Assembly (NCBI RefSeq): GCF_042653765.1
Contig: NZ_JBHSEZ010000028.1
Span: 186,001-250,000 of the forward strand
Length of the DNA stretch: 64,000 nt
Direction: 5' to 3'
Source: Castellaniella denitrificans
Lineage (GTDB): Bacteria; Pseudomonadota; Gammaproteobacteria; Burkholderiales; Burkholderiaceae_B
Shown in pieces: positions 19,090 through 28,023 of this stretch. The notes beneath the pieces are model-generated. The model was not told where the DNA came from. It worked only from the letters and a program-made list of their open reading frames with translations, and searched no databases. Both the position numbers and the translations under genes were made by a program. The first letter of the stretch is position 1. Each line of letters begins with the position of its first letter.

Positions 19090-20220
19090 ATGCCTGGATT
19101 GCTGCCCAATGTCGACCCCGAAGGGTTGATGGAATATTCGGTGGTCTACACCGACCGCGCCCTGAATCACATGTCCTCGTCGTTCCAGCAGGTGATGCGT
19201 GACATCTCGCGCACCCTCAAGTCGGTGTACGGGGCGCATTCCGCCATCGTCGTGCCGGGCAGCGGCACCTTCGGCATGGAGGCCGTGGCGCGCCAGTTCG
19301 CCACCGGCCGGCGCTGCCTGGTGATCCGCAACGGCTGGTTCAGCTACCGCTGGAGCCAGATCTTCGAAACCGGCCGCATTCCGTCCGAAGAGCGCGTGCT
19401 CAAGGCCCGCCCGGCCGAGGCCGGCGCCCAGCCCTTCTTCGAGCCGCCGCCGGTGGCCGAAGTCGTCGCGGCGATCCGCGAGTTCAAGCCCGAAGTCGTC
19501 TTCGCCGCGCACGTGGAGACGGCCTCCGGCATCATGCTGCCCGACGACTACATCCGTCAGGTGGCCGACGCCGCGCACGAGGCGGGCGGCCTGTTCGTGC
19601 TCGATTGCATCGCCTCGGGCACGATGTGGGTGGACATGCGGGACGTGCATGCGGACGTGCTGATCTCGGCGCCGCAGAAAGGCTGGACCTCGTCGGCCTG
19701 CTGCGGCCTGGTGATGCTGGGCGAGGCCGCCCGCAAGCACATCGAGACCACGCAGAGCACCAGCTTCGCCTGCGACCTGCGCAAGTGGCTGGGCATCATG
19801 GAAGCCTACGAAAAGGGCGGCCATGCCTACTACACCACCCTGCCCACGGATTCCCTGGCCGTGCTGCGCGACGTGATGGCCGAAACCGAGGCCTACGGCT
19901 ACGACCGGGTCAAGGCCGAGCAGCGCCAGCTGGGCGAGGCCGTGCGCGCGCTGCTGCGCGAGCGCGGCTTCAAGAGTGTCGCGGCGCCCGGCTTCGAGGC
20001 GCCCGGCGTGGTGGTCAGCTACACCACCGACGACGGCATCCATACGACCCGCAAGTTCGCCGAGGCCGGCCTGCAGGCCGCCGCCGGCGTACCCCTGGCC
20101 TGCGACGAGCCCGAGGGCTTCAAGACCTTCCGTCTCGGCCTGTTCGGCCTGGACAAGCTGCACAACGTCGAGCGCACCGTCGATACCCTGGCGCGGGCGC
20201 TGGACCGGATCCAGGCGTAA
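19090..20220 (+). CDS. Class V aminotransferase (alanine/serine-glyoxylate type)
   Basis: 376-aa PLP enzyme. The PLP lysine is in SAPQKGWTSS and the cofactor Asp in LFVLDCIASGTMWVDM; VVPGSGTFGMEAVARQF and RNGWFSYRWSQIFETG form the fold-type I core. Homologues are annotated alanine-glyoxylate or serine-pyruvate aminotransferases; the true amino donor cannot be told from sequence. CCGGAGAAA precedes the ATG, and the 5' leader is short if the TACAAT box is the promoter. Monocistronic, convergent with tenA. Confidence 0.85.
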   Translation: MPGLLPNVDPEGLMEYSVVYTDRALNHMSSSFQQVMRDISRTLKSVYGAHSAIVVPGSGTFGMEAVARQFATGRRCLVIRNGWFSYRWSQIFETGRIPSEERVLKARPAEAGAQPFFEPPPVAEVVAAIREFKPEVVFAAHVETASGIMLPDDYIRQVADAAHEAGGLFVLDCIASGTMWVDMRDVHADVLISAPQKGWTSSACCGLVMLGEAARKHIETTQSTSFACDLRKWLGIMEAYEKGGHAYYTTLPTDSLAVLRDVMAETEAYGYDRVKAEQRQLGEAVRALLRERGFKSVAAPGFEAPGVVVSYTTDDGIHTTRKFAEAGLQAAAGVPLACDEPEGFKTFRLGLFGLDKLHNVERTVDTLARALDRIQA

Positions 20221-20226
20221 TCGGAT

Positions 20227-20243
20227 CCGGGCGCGGCGCCCGG
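20227..20243. terminator. GC-rich hairpin between convergent genes
   Basis: CCGGGCGC and GCGCCCGG arms around a single G sit in the 32-bp gap between the aminotransferase and tenA stops. The stem is strong but lacks a T-run; it may act bidirectionally. Confidence 0.4.
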
Positions 20244-20252
20244 GCATGGGCC

Positions 20253-20933
20253 TCAGGCGCCGTCCAGCCCCATTTGCCAGAAGTCGATCTCCAGGCGGGT
20301 GGCGTCGCGGAACGTGGCCGCCAGCCCGTCCAGCCGTTCGGCGGTCTGGCCGGCCAGCCGGGCGTCCAGCCAGTCGCGCTCGGCCCGCGCCGCCGCCTGG
20401 AATTCCTCGCTGGCGTACATGGCGATCCAGTCCTCGTAGGGATTGGCCGGCCCCCGGACGGTGAACGGCTGGGCTTCGATCCAGCGGGCGATGTCCGCGT
20501 AGCCGATCAGGCAGGGGGCCAGCGCCACGTGCAGGTCCAGCAGGTCGCCGCGGTGGCCGGCGTCCAGCACGTAGCGGGTGTAGGCCATGGTTTCGCGGGC
20601 CTCGGGCAGGGCTTCCAGCTCGGCCTCGGCGATGCCCCATCGGGCGCAGTAGTCCACGTGCAGGCCCATTTCCAGGTCCACGATGGCCTTCAGGCTGTCC
20701 AGGCCCTGGCGCAGTTCGGCGATGGTGCGGCTCTTGTAGACCGCCAGTCCCCAGGCGCGGGCGAAGTGCACCAGGAACAGGTAATCCTGGCGCAGGTAGC
20801 GGCGGAAGGATCCGGCCGGCAGGGTGCCGTCCGCGAGCCGGCGCACGAATTCGTGCTGGCAGTAGGCCTCCCATTCGGGGGCGCAGCGGGCCAGCAGGGC
20901 GGCGAAGGGCGTCGGGTCGGATGAAGGCGTCAT
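20253..20933 (-). CDS. tenA: TenA/thiaminase II-family protein
   Basis: 226 aa all-helical TenA protein; the family hydrolyses aminopyrimidine derivatives for thiamine salvage. The conserved RRYLRQDYLFLVHFARAW segment, the active-site Cys in ALAPCLIGYADIARW, NPYEDWIAMYASEEF and the C-terminal LEIDFWQM are seen. The start at 20933 (MTPSSDP) is preferred because GGAG lies eight bases before it; an ATG 12 bases upstream has no ribosome site. It stands alone, divergent from the BaeSR-like genes. Confidence 0.88.
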   Translation of the reverse strand: MTPSSDPTPFAALLARCAPEWEAYCQHEFVRRLADGTLPAGSFRRYLRQDYLFLVHFARAWGLAVYKSRTIAELRQGLDSLKAIVDLEMGLHVDYCARWGIAEAELEALPEARETMAYTRYVLDAGHRGDLLDLHVALAPCLIGYADIARWIEAQPFTVRGPANPYEDWIAMYASEEFQAAARAERDWLDARLAGQTAERLDGLAATFRDATRLEIDFWQMGLDGA

Positions 20934-21013
20934 GCGGGTCTCCATAGCGGGGGTTTTCCGGCCCCAAGTGTAGCCCGCGAGGGGTGTCGCCGCCGTCCCG
21001 GGGCCGCCTACGG

Positions 21014-21019
21014 TACGAT
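21014..21019 (+). promoter_or_regulatory. Candidate -10 box of the baeS-baeR-like operon
   Basis: TACGAT 46 bp upstream of the sensor-kinase ATG, followed by a GC-rich discriminator. No clear -35 is seen. Confidence 0.35.
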
Positions 21020-21064
21020 ATCGCGGACGGCGGGGGCCGCGTCTCCGCCAGCGGAAGAGACTCC

Positions 21065-22504
21065 ATGCGATCCAGCATCACCTTCAAGCTGTTCCTGGCC
21101 ATCCTGGCGACCTGCATCGTCGTGGCGCTCGCCATGGGCATGGCCGTGCGCTACAGCTTCGACAGCGGCTTCGACAACTATATCCGGGAACGCGAGAATC
21201 AGCGGCTGGACAGCCTGGCGCAGGCGCTGGCCACCGATTACGCCGAGACCGGCAGCTGGAGCTTCCTGGGCGAGGGCGGCGAACGCTGGTGGCGCAGCCT
21301 GCGCCTGTCGCGCTACGCGCGGCCGGGCGACCACGATCGCGATGGCGGCCCGCCGCCGGGGCCGCCGCCCCGCGTCACGCTGCTGGACGCCGACGGCGGC
21401 TGGCTGGCGGGGCCGCGCGTGCGTCCCGGGGCCGAACTGCGCCGCCATCCCGTGACCGTCGATGGCCGGGCGGTAGGCTGGCTGCTCAGCCCTCCGCCCA
21501 TGCCCATGGTCCTGAACGACGAGATCGACCGCCAGTTCCAGTCCCGGCAACTGCGGGCGACGTGGGTGATCGTCGGCCTGTCCGTGCTGCTGGCCGCGCT
21601 GGTCAGCCTGCTGCTGGCGCGCCTGCTGCTGGTGCCGGTGCGGCGCATCGCCCAGGCCACCCGCCGGCTCGCCGACGGCGATTTTGACATCCGGGTGCGG
21701 GTCGGGGCGCCCGACGAACTCGGGAGCCTGGCGCGCGATTTCAACCGGCTGGCGCACAGCCTGGCGCGCAATGCCCGCCTGCGCCGCGAACTGATGGCGG
21801 ACATGTCCCACGAACTGCGGACCCCCCTGGCCGTGCTGCGCGGCGAAATCGAGGCCCTGCAGGACGGCCTGCGCGAGCCGGACGAGGCCGCCCTGGCCTC
21901 GCTGGCGCACGAGATCGGGCGCCTGAACCGGCTGGTCGACGACCTGCGCGAACTGTCGCTGGCCGACGCCGGCGCCCTGGACTACCGCATGCGGCCGCTG
22001 GACCTGTCGACGCTGGCCGCGCGGGCGCTGGATGCCGTGCGGGACCGGTACGCCCGGGCCGGCCTGGCGCTGGAGCAGGCGATCGAGCCCGGGCTGCGGC
22101 TGTCCGGCGACGAGCGCCGCCTGGAACAGCTGCTGGCGAATCTGCTGGAAAACAGCCTGCGCTATACCGACAGCCCGGGGCGCGTGCGCCTGCGGGCCGG
22201 CCGGCGCGGCGGGCGCATCGTGCTGGAAGTCGCCGACACCGCGCCTTCGGTGGAGCCCGATCAGATGCCCCGCCTGTTCGACCGCCTGTACCGGGTGGAA
22301 TCCTCGCGCAGCCGCCTGCATGGCGGATCGGGCCTGGGCTTGTCGATCTGCCGCTCCATCGTCCAGGCCCATGGCGGCAAGATTTCGGCGACGGCGTCCG
22401 ACCTGGGCGGACTGGCCATTCGCGTCGAATGGCCCCTGGCCGATGGCCGGGCGGCGGGCGCGGCGGGCGCGGCGGACGGCTTTCCCGCGATGGACGAGGA
22501 GTGA
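21065..22504 (+). CDS. BaeS-like sensor histidine kinase
   Basis: 479-aa membrane kinase. TM1 spans residues ~9-29, then a ~140-residue periplasmic domain containing a Gly/Pro-rich stretch (GGPPPGPPPR), TM2 around residues 172-195, and a HAMP segment (RIAQATRRLADGDFDIRV). The phosphorylated His is in MADMSHELRTPLAVLRGE, the N box in LEQLLANLLENSLRYT, and a G box in GGSGLGLSICRSI. With the adjacent regulator and a Spy-like target gene it fits a BaeS-type envelope-stress sensor. GGAAGAGA precedes ATG. Confidence 0.88.
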   Translation: MRSSITFKLFLAILATCIVVALAMGMAVRYSFDSGFDNYIRERENQRLDSLAQALATDYAETGSWSFLGEGGERWWRSLRLSRYARPGDHDRDGGPPPGPPPRVTLLDADGGWLAGPRVRPGAELRRHPVTVDGRAVGWLLSPPPMPMVLNDEIDRQFQSRQLRATWVIVGLSVLLAALVSLLLARLLLVPVRRIAQATRRLADGDFDIRVRVGAPDELGSLARDFNRLAHSLARNARLRRELMADMSHELRTPLAVLRGEIEALQDGLREPDEAALASLAHEIGRLNRLVDDLRELSLADAGALDYRMRPLDLSTLAARALDAVRDRYARAGLALEQAIEPGLRLSGDERRLEQLLANLLENSLRYTDSPGRVRLRAGRRGGRIVLEVADTAPSVEPDQMPRLFDRLYRVESSRSRLHGGSGLGLSICRSIVQAHGGKISATASDLGGLAIRVEWPLADGRAAGAAGAADGFPAMDEE

Positions 22505-22507
22505 AGC

Positions 22508-23182
22508 ATGCGGATTCTGGTGGTCGAGGACGAACCCAAACTGGCCGAGGTGCTGCGGACCTACCTGGAGGCGGCCGGCTACGAGGCGCGCTGCGCGGGC
22601 GACGGCCTGGAGGTCATGCCCCTGATCGAGGACTGGCCGCCCGACCTGGTGCTGCTGGACCTGATGCTGCCCGGGCGCGACGGCCTGGACCTGTGCCGCG
22701 ACATCCGCGCCAGGACCTCCATCCCGGTCATCATGGTCACCGCCCGGACCGAGGAGATCGACCGCCTGCTGGGCCTGGAGCTGGGCGCTGACGACTACAT
22801 CTGCAAGCCCTACAGCCCGCGCGAAGTCGTGGCCCGCGTCAAGGCGGTCCTGCGCCGCAGCGCGGCGGACCCGGCGCCAGCGCGGCCGAGCGGGATCGGC
22901 GGACTGGACATCGACGAGGGCGCCTGGAGCGCCCGCCTGGACGGCGTGCCGCTGGACCTGACGCCGGTGGAGTTCCGCCTGCTGGCGCTGCTGGCCAGCC
23001 AGCCGGGGCGCATCTTTTCCCGCGACCAGGTGCTCGACGGCCTGTACGACGACCGCCGCGTCGTCACCGACCGGGCCGTGGACAGCCACGTGAAGAACCT
23101 GCGCCGCAAGCTGGCCGCCGTGCGTCCGGACGAGGAACTGATCCGCTCCGTCTACGGGGTGGGCTACCGGCTGGACCTCTGA
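22508..23182 (+). CDS. BaeR-like OmpR-family response regulator
   Basis: 224 aa. Receiver: acidic pair in VVEDEPK, phospho-Asp in LVLLDLMLPGRDG, Lys in YICKPYSPREVVARVKAVLRR. The C-terminal winged helix has LDLTPVEFRLLALLASQPGRIFSRDQVLDGLYDDRRVVTDRAVDSHVKNLRRKL. The BaeR-type DDYICKPYSPREVVAR segment and wing favour BaeR over PhoP or CpxR. It starts three bases after the kinase stop behind GAGGAG. Confidence 0.9.
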   Translation: MRILVVEDEPKLAEVLRTYLEAAGYEARCAGDGLEVMPLIEDWPPDLVLLDLMLPGRDGLDLCRDIRARTSIPVIMVTARTEEIDRLLGLELGADDYICKPYSPREVVARVKAVLRRSAADPAPARPSGIGGLDIDEGAWSARLDGVPLDLTPVEFRLLALLASQPGRIFSRDQVLDGLYDDRRVVTDRAVDSHVKNLRRKLAAVRPDEELIRSVYGVGYRLDL

Positions 23183-23262
23183 GGTCCCCGGACCGGCCGC
23201 GGCGCCCGGTTCCCGCGCGGCCCGTGCGGCGGACTCCCGCAGGATCCGCTGACGCTTCTCCA

Positions 23263-23319
23263 TGAAGTCTTCACGATTTGCCCATTTTTGCGCCGCAGTC
23301 GGCCCTTAATCTGTCTTCA
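23263..23319. promoter_or_regulatory. Candidate response-regulator sites upstream of the Spy-like gene
   Basis: The 185-bp gap after baeR contains the palindrome TGAAGTCTTCA (23263-23273). GTCTTCA also occurs twice, at 23267-23273 and 23313-23319, in a locally AT-richer stretch. This is where a BaeR-like protein would act on the downstream gene. Site identity is inferred from position and repetition only. Confidence 0.35.
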
Positions 23320-23367
23320 TCGCGGCTCCATCGGGGGGCCGCCGGAAACGAAGAAAGGAAGACCGAC

Positions 23368-23880
23368 ATGAACTTCACCTACGTCACCCGCGCCCGTTCG
23401 CTCTCCGCCCTGGCCATGACCGCCGCCCTGGTCGCCGCGCCCCTGGCCGCCTCGGCCGCCCCCGGCATGCCGGCCGACGGCGGCCCCCGCCACCACCAGA
23501 AGGGCGGGCACGACTTCGGCCCCCGCGGCGGCGATTTCGGGCACTTCGGCGGCGATCGCGGCATGCGCGCCCTGGACCTCAGCCAGGACCAGCAGGACCG
23601 GATCTTCAAGATCCGCCACGACCAGGAACAGGCCTTCTACGACCAGAAGAAGGCCCTGCGCGCCGCGCACGAATCGCTGCGCGCACTGAGCCAGGCCGAC
23701 ACCTTCGACGAAGCCAAGGCCAAGCAGGCCGCCGACGCCCTGGGCCAGGCCCAGTCGCAACTGGCCCTGCTGCGCGCCCAGACCGGCGCCCAGATCCGCG
23801 CGGTGCTGACGCCCGAACAGCGCCAGAAGCTGGCCGACATGCGCGCGCCCCGGAAGGCCGGCAAGCCCGCGAAGTCCTGA
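23368..23880 (+). CDS. Spy/CpxP-family periplasmic protein
   Basis: 170 aa with a signal peptide cleaved near ASA-APGMPADG. Two LTxxQ-type motifs are present, LSQDQQDRI and LTPEQRQKL, separated by Gln/Ala-rich helices, as in Spy and CpxP chaperone/stress proteins. The mature N terminus is unusually rich in Gly and His (GPRHHQKGGHDFGPRGGDFGHF), which could bind metal. AAAGGAAG precedes ATG. Position immediately after a BaeSR-like pair suggests it is the regulated effector. Confidence 0.85.
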   Translation: MNFTYVTRARSLSALAMTAALVAAPLAASAAPGMPADGGPRHHQKGGHDFGPRGGDFGHFGGDRGMRALDLSQDQQDRIFKIRHDQEQAFYDQKKALRAAHESLRALSQADTFDEAKAKQAADALGQAQSQLALLRAQTGAQIRAVLTPEQRQKLADMRAPRKAGKPAKS

Positions 23881-23941
23881 TCGCCGTCGTCGACGGCGGG
23901 CGTCCCCGCCCCGGACCGGCCCGGTAAATATCGGGCGCTTG

Positions 23942-23978
23942 AAACCCGGAGCCGGCATTGCGTCGGTTCCGGGTTTTT
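23942..23978 (+). terminator. Intrinsic terminator after the Spy-like gene
   Basis: A 13-bp stem, AAACCCGGAGCCG with CGGTTCCGGGTTT (one G-T pair), a 9-base loop and a run of five T. The mirrored A-run lets it also serve the converging NlpC gene. Confidence 0.85.
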
Positions 23979-23979
23979 C

Positions 23980-24516
23980 TCATCGGGCGAACAGCGTCCC
24001 CACCGACTGGAAGTGGCGCTGGTAATAGGGGTTGTCCAGCCGGTCGATCCGGACCTGGCCGCCGGTGGACGGGGCGTTGATGAAGCGCCCGTCGCCCAGG
24101 TAGATGCCCATGTGCGAATTCGGCCGGCCCAGCGTGTCGAAGAACACCAGGTCGCCGGCCTGCAGGTCGCCGCGCGGCACGGGACGGCTCATGCGGGCGA
24201 TCTGCTCGGTGTTGTGGGGCAGGACGGCGCCGGCCGCCGTGCCGAACACGTATTTCACCAGGCCGCTGCAGTCGAAGCCCTGGCGGGCCTGCGATCCGCC
24301 GTAGCGGTAGCGGGTGTCCAGCAGGCTCAGGGCCGTCATGACGACCTCGGTGCGCTGCGCCGGATCGATGTTGGGGTTGGCCGCGGCCGGCCTGCGCGCG
24401 CCCGGGCCGGCGCAGGCCGCCAGCCACAGGCCCAGCAGGCAGACCGCCAGGGCGCGGACGGCGCGCCAGCCCGGCAACGGGTTCGGCCTGATCCTTGCGA
24501 ACGGGAGGGCGGCCAT
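23980..24516 (-). CDS. NlpC/P60-family lipoprotein endopeptidase (Spr-like)
   Basis: 178 aa. A hydrophobic N terminus ends in the lipobox LAAC (AVCLLGLWLAACAGPG), indicating a lipoprotein. The NlpC/P60 catalytic Cys is in GFDCSGLVKYVFG, the His in NSHMGIYLGDGRFI, and a polar third residue follows near INAPSTGGQV. Such enzymes cleave cell-wall stem peptides, as MepS/Spr does. It follows yggS by seven bases on the same strand and is probably cotranscribed. Confidence 0.88.
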   Translation of the reverse strand: MAALPFARIRPNPLPGWRAVRALAVCLLGLWLAACAGPGARRPAAANPNIDPAQRTEVVMTALSLLDTRYRYGGSQARQGFDCSGLVKYVFGTAAGAVLPHNTEQIARMSRPVPRGDLQAGDLVFFDTLGRPNSHMGIYLGDGRFINAPSTGGQVRIDRLDNPYYQRHFQSVGTLFAR

Positions 24517-24523
24517 GCGCGGA

Positions 24524-25315
24524 TCAGCCCGGGACCGTCTTGCCCTCGGGCCAGTAGTGGCTGTCGGGCAGGGCGCGGGCGCCGAAGATCGCCTGGCCGA
24601 CGCGCACGGTGGTGGCGCCTTCCTCGATCGCCCATTCGAAATCCCCGGACATGCCCATCGACAGTTCGGCGAAATCCGCGCCCTGGGGAGCGTCCTGGCG
24701 CAGCCGGTCGCGCAGGTCGCGCAGCAACTGGAAGCAGGGGCGCACGCGGGCCTCGTCCGGGGAAAACAGGGCCAGCGTCATCAGGCCGCGCACCCGCAGC
24801 GCGCCATAGGCGGGCAGGGCGCGGGCGAAGTCCAGCGCCTGCTCAGGCGCCAGGCCGAACTTGCTGGCCTCGCCGGACGTGTTCACCTGGACGAAGACGT
24901 CCAGGCCGCGGCCTTCTTCCTGCAGGCGCCGGTCCAGGGCCTCGGCCACGCGCAGATTGTCCAGGGCCTGGAATTCGCGGGCGAAGCGGGCCACGAACTT
25001 GGCCTTGTTGGTCTGCAGGTGGCCGATGACCGCCCAGTCCAGGTCGGTCAGGTCGGCCATGGCCTCCCATTTGCCGTAGGCTTCCTGGACCTTGTTCTCG
25101 CCCAGCAGGCGGCAGCCGGCCGCATAGGCCATGCGGATGCGGGATTCGTCCACGGTCTTGCTGACGGGCAGCAGGCGGACTTCGGCCGGGTCGCGGCCCG
25201 CACGCGCGCAGGCCGCGTCGATGCGGGCGCGGATGTCGGCCAGGTTGGCCTGGATTTCCTCCTGGGTGGCGGCCGTCCGGTAGGCGGGCCGGACGGGGGA
25301 TGGCACAGCGTTCAT
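24524..25315 (-). CDS. yggS: YggS/PLPBP-family pyridoxal-phosphate homeostasis protein
   Basis: 263 aa single-domain alanine-racemase-like barrel. The PLP lysine is in LLPVSKTVDESRI; LLGENKVQEAYGKW, WAVIGHLQTNKAKF, VNTSGEASKFGL and LSMGMSGDFEWAIEEGATTVRVGQAIFG are the family blocks. Members buffer PLP and have no known catalysis. The start MNAVPSP at 25315 is chosen since homologues have a short N terminus. Divergent from recC. Confidence 0.93.
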   Translation of the reverse strand: MNAVPSPVRPAYRTAATQEEIQANLADIRARIDAACARAGRDPAEVRLLPVSKTVDESRIRMAYAAGCRLLGENKVQEAYGKWEAMADLTDLDWAVIGHLQTNKAKFVARFAREFQALDNLRVAEALDRRLQEEGRGLDVFVQVNTSGEASKFGLAPEQALDFARALPAYGALRVRGLMTLALFSPDEARVRPCFQLLRDLRDRLRQDAPQGADFAELSMGMSGDFEWAIEEGATTVRVGQAIFGARALPDSHYWPEGKTVPG

Positions 25316-25476
25316 TTGCGGCGGTCTCGGACAGAATCGGGATGATGGTTCACGGGGAGCCCCTAGGATAACCCCAATGCGCGGCAATCCCAATGCGCCG
25401 GCTCCGTCCGCCGGCCTGGCCCGGGACCGAAAGCCTTTATCATCTAGTCTGGAACGACAGGCGAGAAGGGAAAAGC

Positions 25477-27951
25477 GTGGCGGAACTCACTCCAGGGCTG
25501 ATGCTGGTCCACGGCAATCGGGCGGAACAGCTGCGCGAGGTGCTGGTCGCGTGGCTGCGCCATTCTCCGCTCGATCCCCTGGAAAACGAGTATCTGCTGG
25601 TGCACAGCAACGGCATCGCGCAGTGGCTGCGGCTGGCCCTGGCCGAGCGCGACCGGGGCTGCGGCATCGCGGCCGCGCTGGATTTCCTGCTGCCTTCGCG
25701 CTTCATGTGGCAGGCCTATCGCGCCGTGCTGGGCGCGCACGCGGTTCCCGAGCAATCCCCCCTGGACAAGGACCCGCTGGCCTGGCGCCTGATGCGCCTG
25801 CTGCCGGCGCTGGCCGGCCAGCCCGGCTTCGAACCGGTGGCGCGCTTCCTGGCCGACGATGCCGGCGTGCGTAAGCGCCATCAACTGGCCCATCGGCTGG
25901 CGGACCTGTTCGACCAGTACCAGGTCTATCGGGCCGACTGGCTGGACGCCTGGAGCCGGGGGGAAATCGTCCTGCCCGACGCCCTGGGCCGGGACCGGCC
26001 CCTGCCTGATTCCCAGGCCTGGCAGGTCCGCCTGTGGCGCGCCCTGCTGGACGATCTGGGCGCGGCCGGCGGCGAGCCGGTCGGCCGCGCCGCCGTGCAC
26101 GCGGCCTTCATGGCGCGGGTCCGGGCACCGGGCGACATGCCGCGCCCGGCCGGGCTGCCGCGCCGCCTGCTGGTCTTCGGCATTTCCGCCATGCCGCGCC
26201 AGACCCTGGAAGCCCTGTCCGGCCTGTCTCGCTGGATCCAGATCCTGGTGTGCGTGAACAACCCCTGCGCCCACTACTGGGCCGACATCCTGGGCGACCG
26301 CGACCTGCTGCGGGCGCGCTTCCGGCGCCAGGCGCGCCGGCCGGGCATGCCGGAAGTCCTGGACGAGGACGCGCTGCACCAGCAGACGCATCCGCTGCTG
26401 GCTTCGTGGGGGCGGCAGGGGCGCGATTTCATCGGCCTGCTCGACGACATCGACGATCCGGCGCACCGGGCGCGCTGTGGCCTGGCCTTCGAGGCACTGC
26501 ACCAGCGCATCGACGCCTTCGAGGAATTGCCCGGGGCTACGCTGCTGGAGCAGTTGCAGGACGACATCCGCGACCTGCGGCCCCTGGCCGAGACGCGCGA
26601 GCGCTGGCCGGCGGTGGACGCGTCGCGCGACGACTCGCTGCGCTTCCATGTCGCCCACAGCGCCCAGCGCGAGGTCGAGATCCTGCACGACCAATTGCTG
26701 GCGGCCTTCGCCGCCGATCCGGGCCTGCAGCCCCGCGACGTGATCGTGATGGTGCCCGACATCGAGGCCTACGCGCCCCACGTGCAGGCGGTCTTCGGCC
26801 AGTACGGCGCCGGGGACCGGCGCCACGTGCCCTATGCCCTGGCGGATCGCGGGCAGCGCCAGGCCGATCCGCTGGTCATCGTCCTGGAGCAGCTGCTGTC
26901 CCTGCCGCGCTTGCGCCTGGGCATCCAGGAAGTCCTGGAATGGCTCGACGTGCCGGCGCTGCGGGCGCGCTTCGGCATCGAGGCCGGGGATCTGCCGCTG
27001 CTGCAGGCCTGGGCGCGGGACGCCGAGGTGCGCTGGGGGCTGCATGCCGAGCATCGCGGCGCCTTCGGCCTGGAGCAGACGCCGGAGGCGGCCCATGGGC
27101 ACACCTGGCGCTTCGGCCTGGAGCGCATGCTGCTCGGCTACGCGGCGGGACCCGACGCGCCGGCCTGGCAGGCCATCGAGCCCTATGGCGAGACGGGCGG
27201 GCTGCAGGCCCAGGCGCTGGGCGCGCTGGCCCGCCTGCTGGACACGCTGGACCGCCACTGGCGGCTGTTGCGCCAGGACGCCGCGCCCGCGCAATGGGCG
27301 GCGTCCCTGCGGGCGCTGCTCGATGATTTCTTCCTGCCGGCGTCCGACGCCGACGAGCACACGCTGGCGCGTTTCCGGGAAATCCTGCAGGACTGGGCGT
27401 TGCTGTGCGAGGCCGCCGGGGTGGACGAGGCCCTGCCGGTGCCCATTGTCGCCGAGCATTGCCTGGGCCGGCTGGACCAGGCCGGCCTGTCGCAGCGCTT
27501 CTTCGCGGGCGCGGTGACCTTCGCCACGCTCATGCCCATGCGGGCGATCCCGTTCCGGCGCGTGTGCCTGCTGGGCATGCAGGACGGCGCCTTTCCCCGC
27601 CAGCGCGTGCCGGTCGATTTCGACCTGATGGCGCTGCACCCGCGTCCCGGCGACCGTTCCCGGCGCGAGGACGACCGCTACCTGTTCCTGGAAGCCCTGC
27701 TGTCCGCGCGCGACCAGCTCTACATTTCCTGGATCGGGCACAGCATCCACGACAACACGCCGCAGCCGCCCTCCGTGCTGGTGTCCCAGCTCATGGACCA
27801 CCTGGACCGGGGCTGGCGGCGCGCGGACGGGGACGGGGCCCTGTCCCGCGCCCTGAGCCTGCATCATCCGTTGCAGCCCTTCAGCCGCCGCTATTTTCCC
27901 GCGCGGGCGCAGACCGGCCCCGGCGCGCTGTTCACCTATGCGGCCGAATGA
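25477..27951 (+). CDS. recC: Exodeoxyribonuclease V gamma subunit RecC, N-terminal part (ends at an in-frame TGA)
   Basis: The first 824 residues of RecC, the Chi-scanning subunit of RecBCD. Seen are LMLVHGNRAEQLREVL at the start, NGIAQWLRLALAERDRGCGIAAALDFLLPSRFMW, HVAHSAQREVEILHDQLLAAF, PLMPMRAIPFRRVCLLGMQDGAFPR-like text and RREDDRYLFLEALLSARDQLYISWIG. The GTG at 25477 matches the family start and follows AGAAGGGA. The frame ends at TGA 27949-27951, right after LFTYAAE. Homologues read E-W here, so TGG to TGA is the simplest change. The rest of RecC continues in the same frame. Full length with readthrough would be 1160 residues, normal for RecC. Confidence 0.88.
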   Translation: MAELTPGLMLVHGNRAEQLREVLVAWLRHSPLDPLENEYLLVHSNGIAQWLRLALAERDRGCGIAAALDFLLPSRFMWQAYRAVLGAHAVPEQSPLDKDPLAWRLMRLLPALAGQPGFEPVARFLADDAGVRKRHQLAHRLADLFDQYQVYRADWLDAWSRGEIVLPDALGRDRPLPDSQAWQVRLWRALLDDLGAAGGEPVGRAAVHAAFMARVRAPGDMPRPAGLPRRLLVFGISAMPRQTLEALSGLSRWIQILVCVNNPCAHYWADILGDRDLLRARFRRQARRPGMPEVLDEDALHQQTHPLLASWGRQGRDFIGLLDDIDDPAHRARCGLAFEALHQRIDAFEELPGATLLEQLQDDIRDLRPLAETRERWPAVDASRDDSLRFHVAHSAQREVEILHDQLLAAFAADPGLQPRDVIVMVPDIEAYAPHVQAVFGQYGAGDRRHVPYALADRGQRQADPLVIVLEQLLSLPRLRLGIQEVLEWLDVPALRARFGIEAGDLPLLQAWARDAEVRWGLHAEHRGAFGLEQTPEAAHGHTWRFGLERMLLGYAAGPDAPAWQAIEPYGETGGLQAQALGALARLLDTLDRHWRLLRQDAAPAQWAASLRALLDDFFLPASDADEHTLARFREILQDWALLCEAAGVDEALPVPIVAEHCLGRLDQAGLSQRFFAGAVTFATLMPMRAIPFRRVCLLGMQDGAFPRQRVPVDFDLMALHPRPGDRSRREDDRYLFLEALLSARDQLYISWIGHSIHDNTPQPPSVLVSQLMDHLDRGWRRADGDGALSRALSLHHPLQPFSRRYFPARAQTGPGALFTYAAE

Positions 27952-28023
27952 GGCCGCGCCCGCCGGCGGGCCGCCGCCGCGCCGCCGCCCTCCGCCTTGC
28001 CGCCGCCGCGCCGGGAGGCCGCC

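Noticed and set aside
27949..27951. The recC TGA as a selenocysteine codon
   Set aside because: RecC families have Trp here, there is no known selenoprotein RecC, and no SECIS-like hairpin with the expected loop is evident just downstream.
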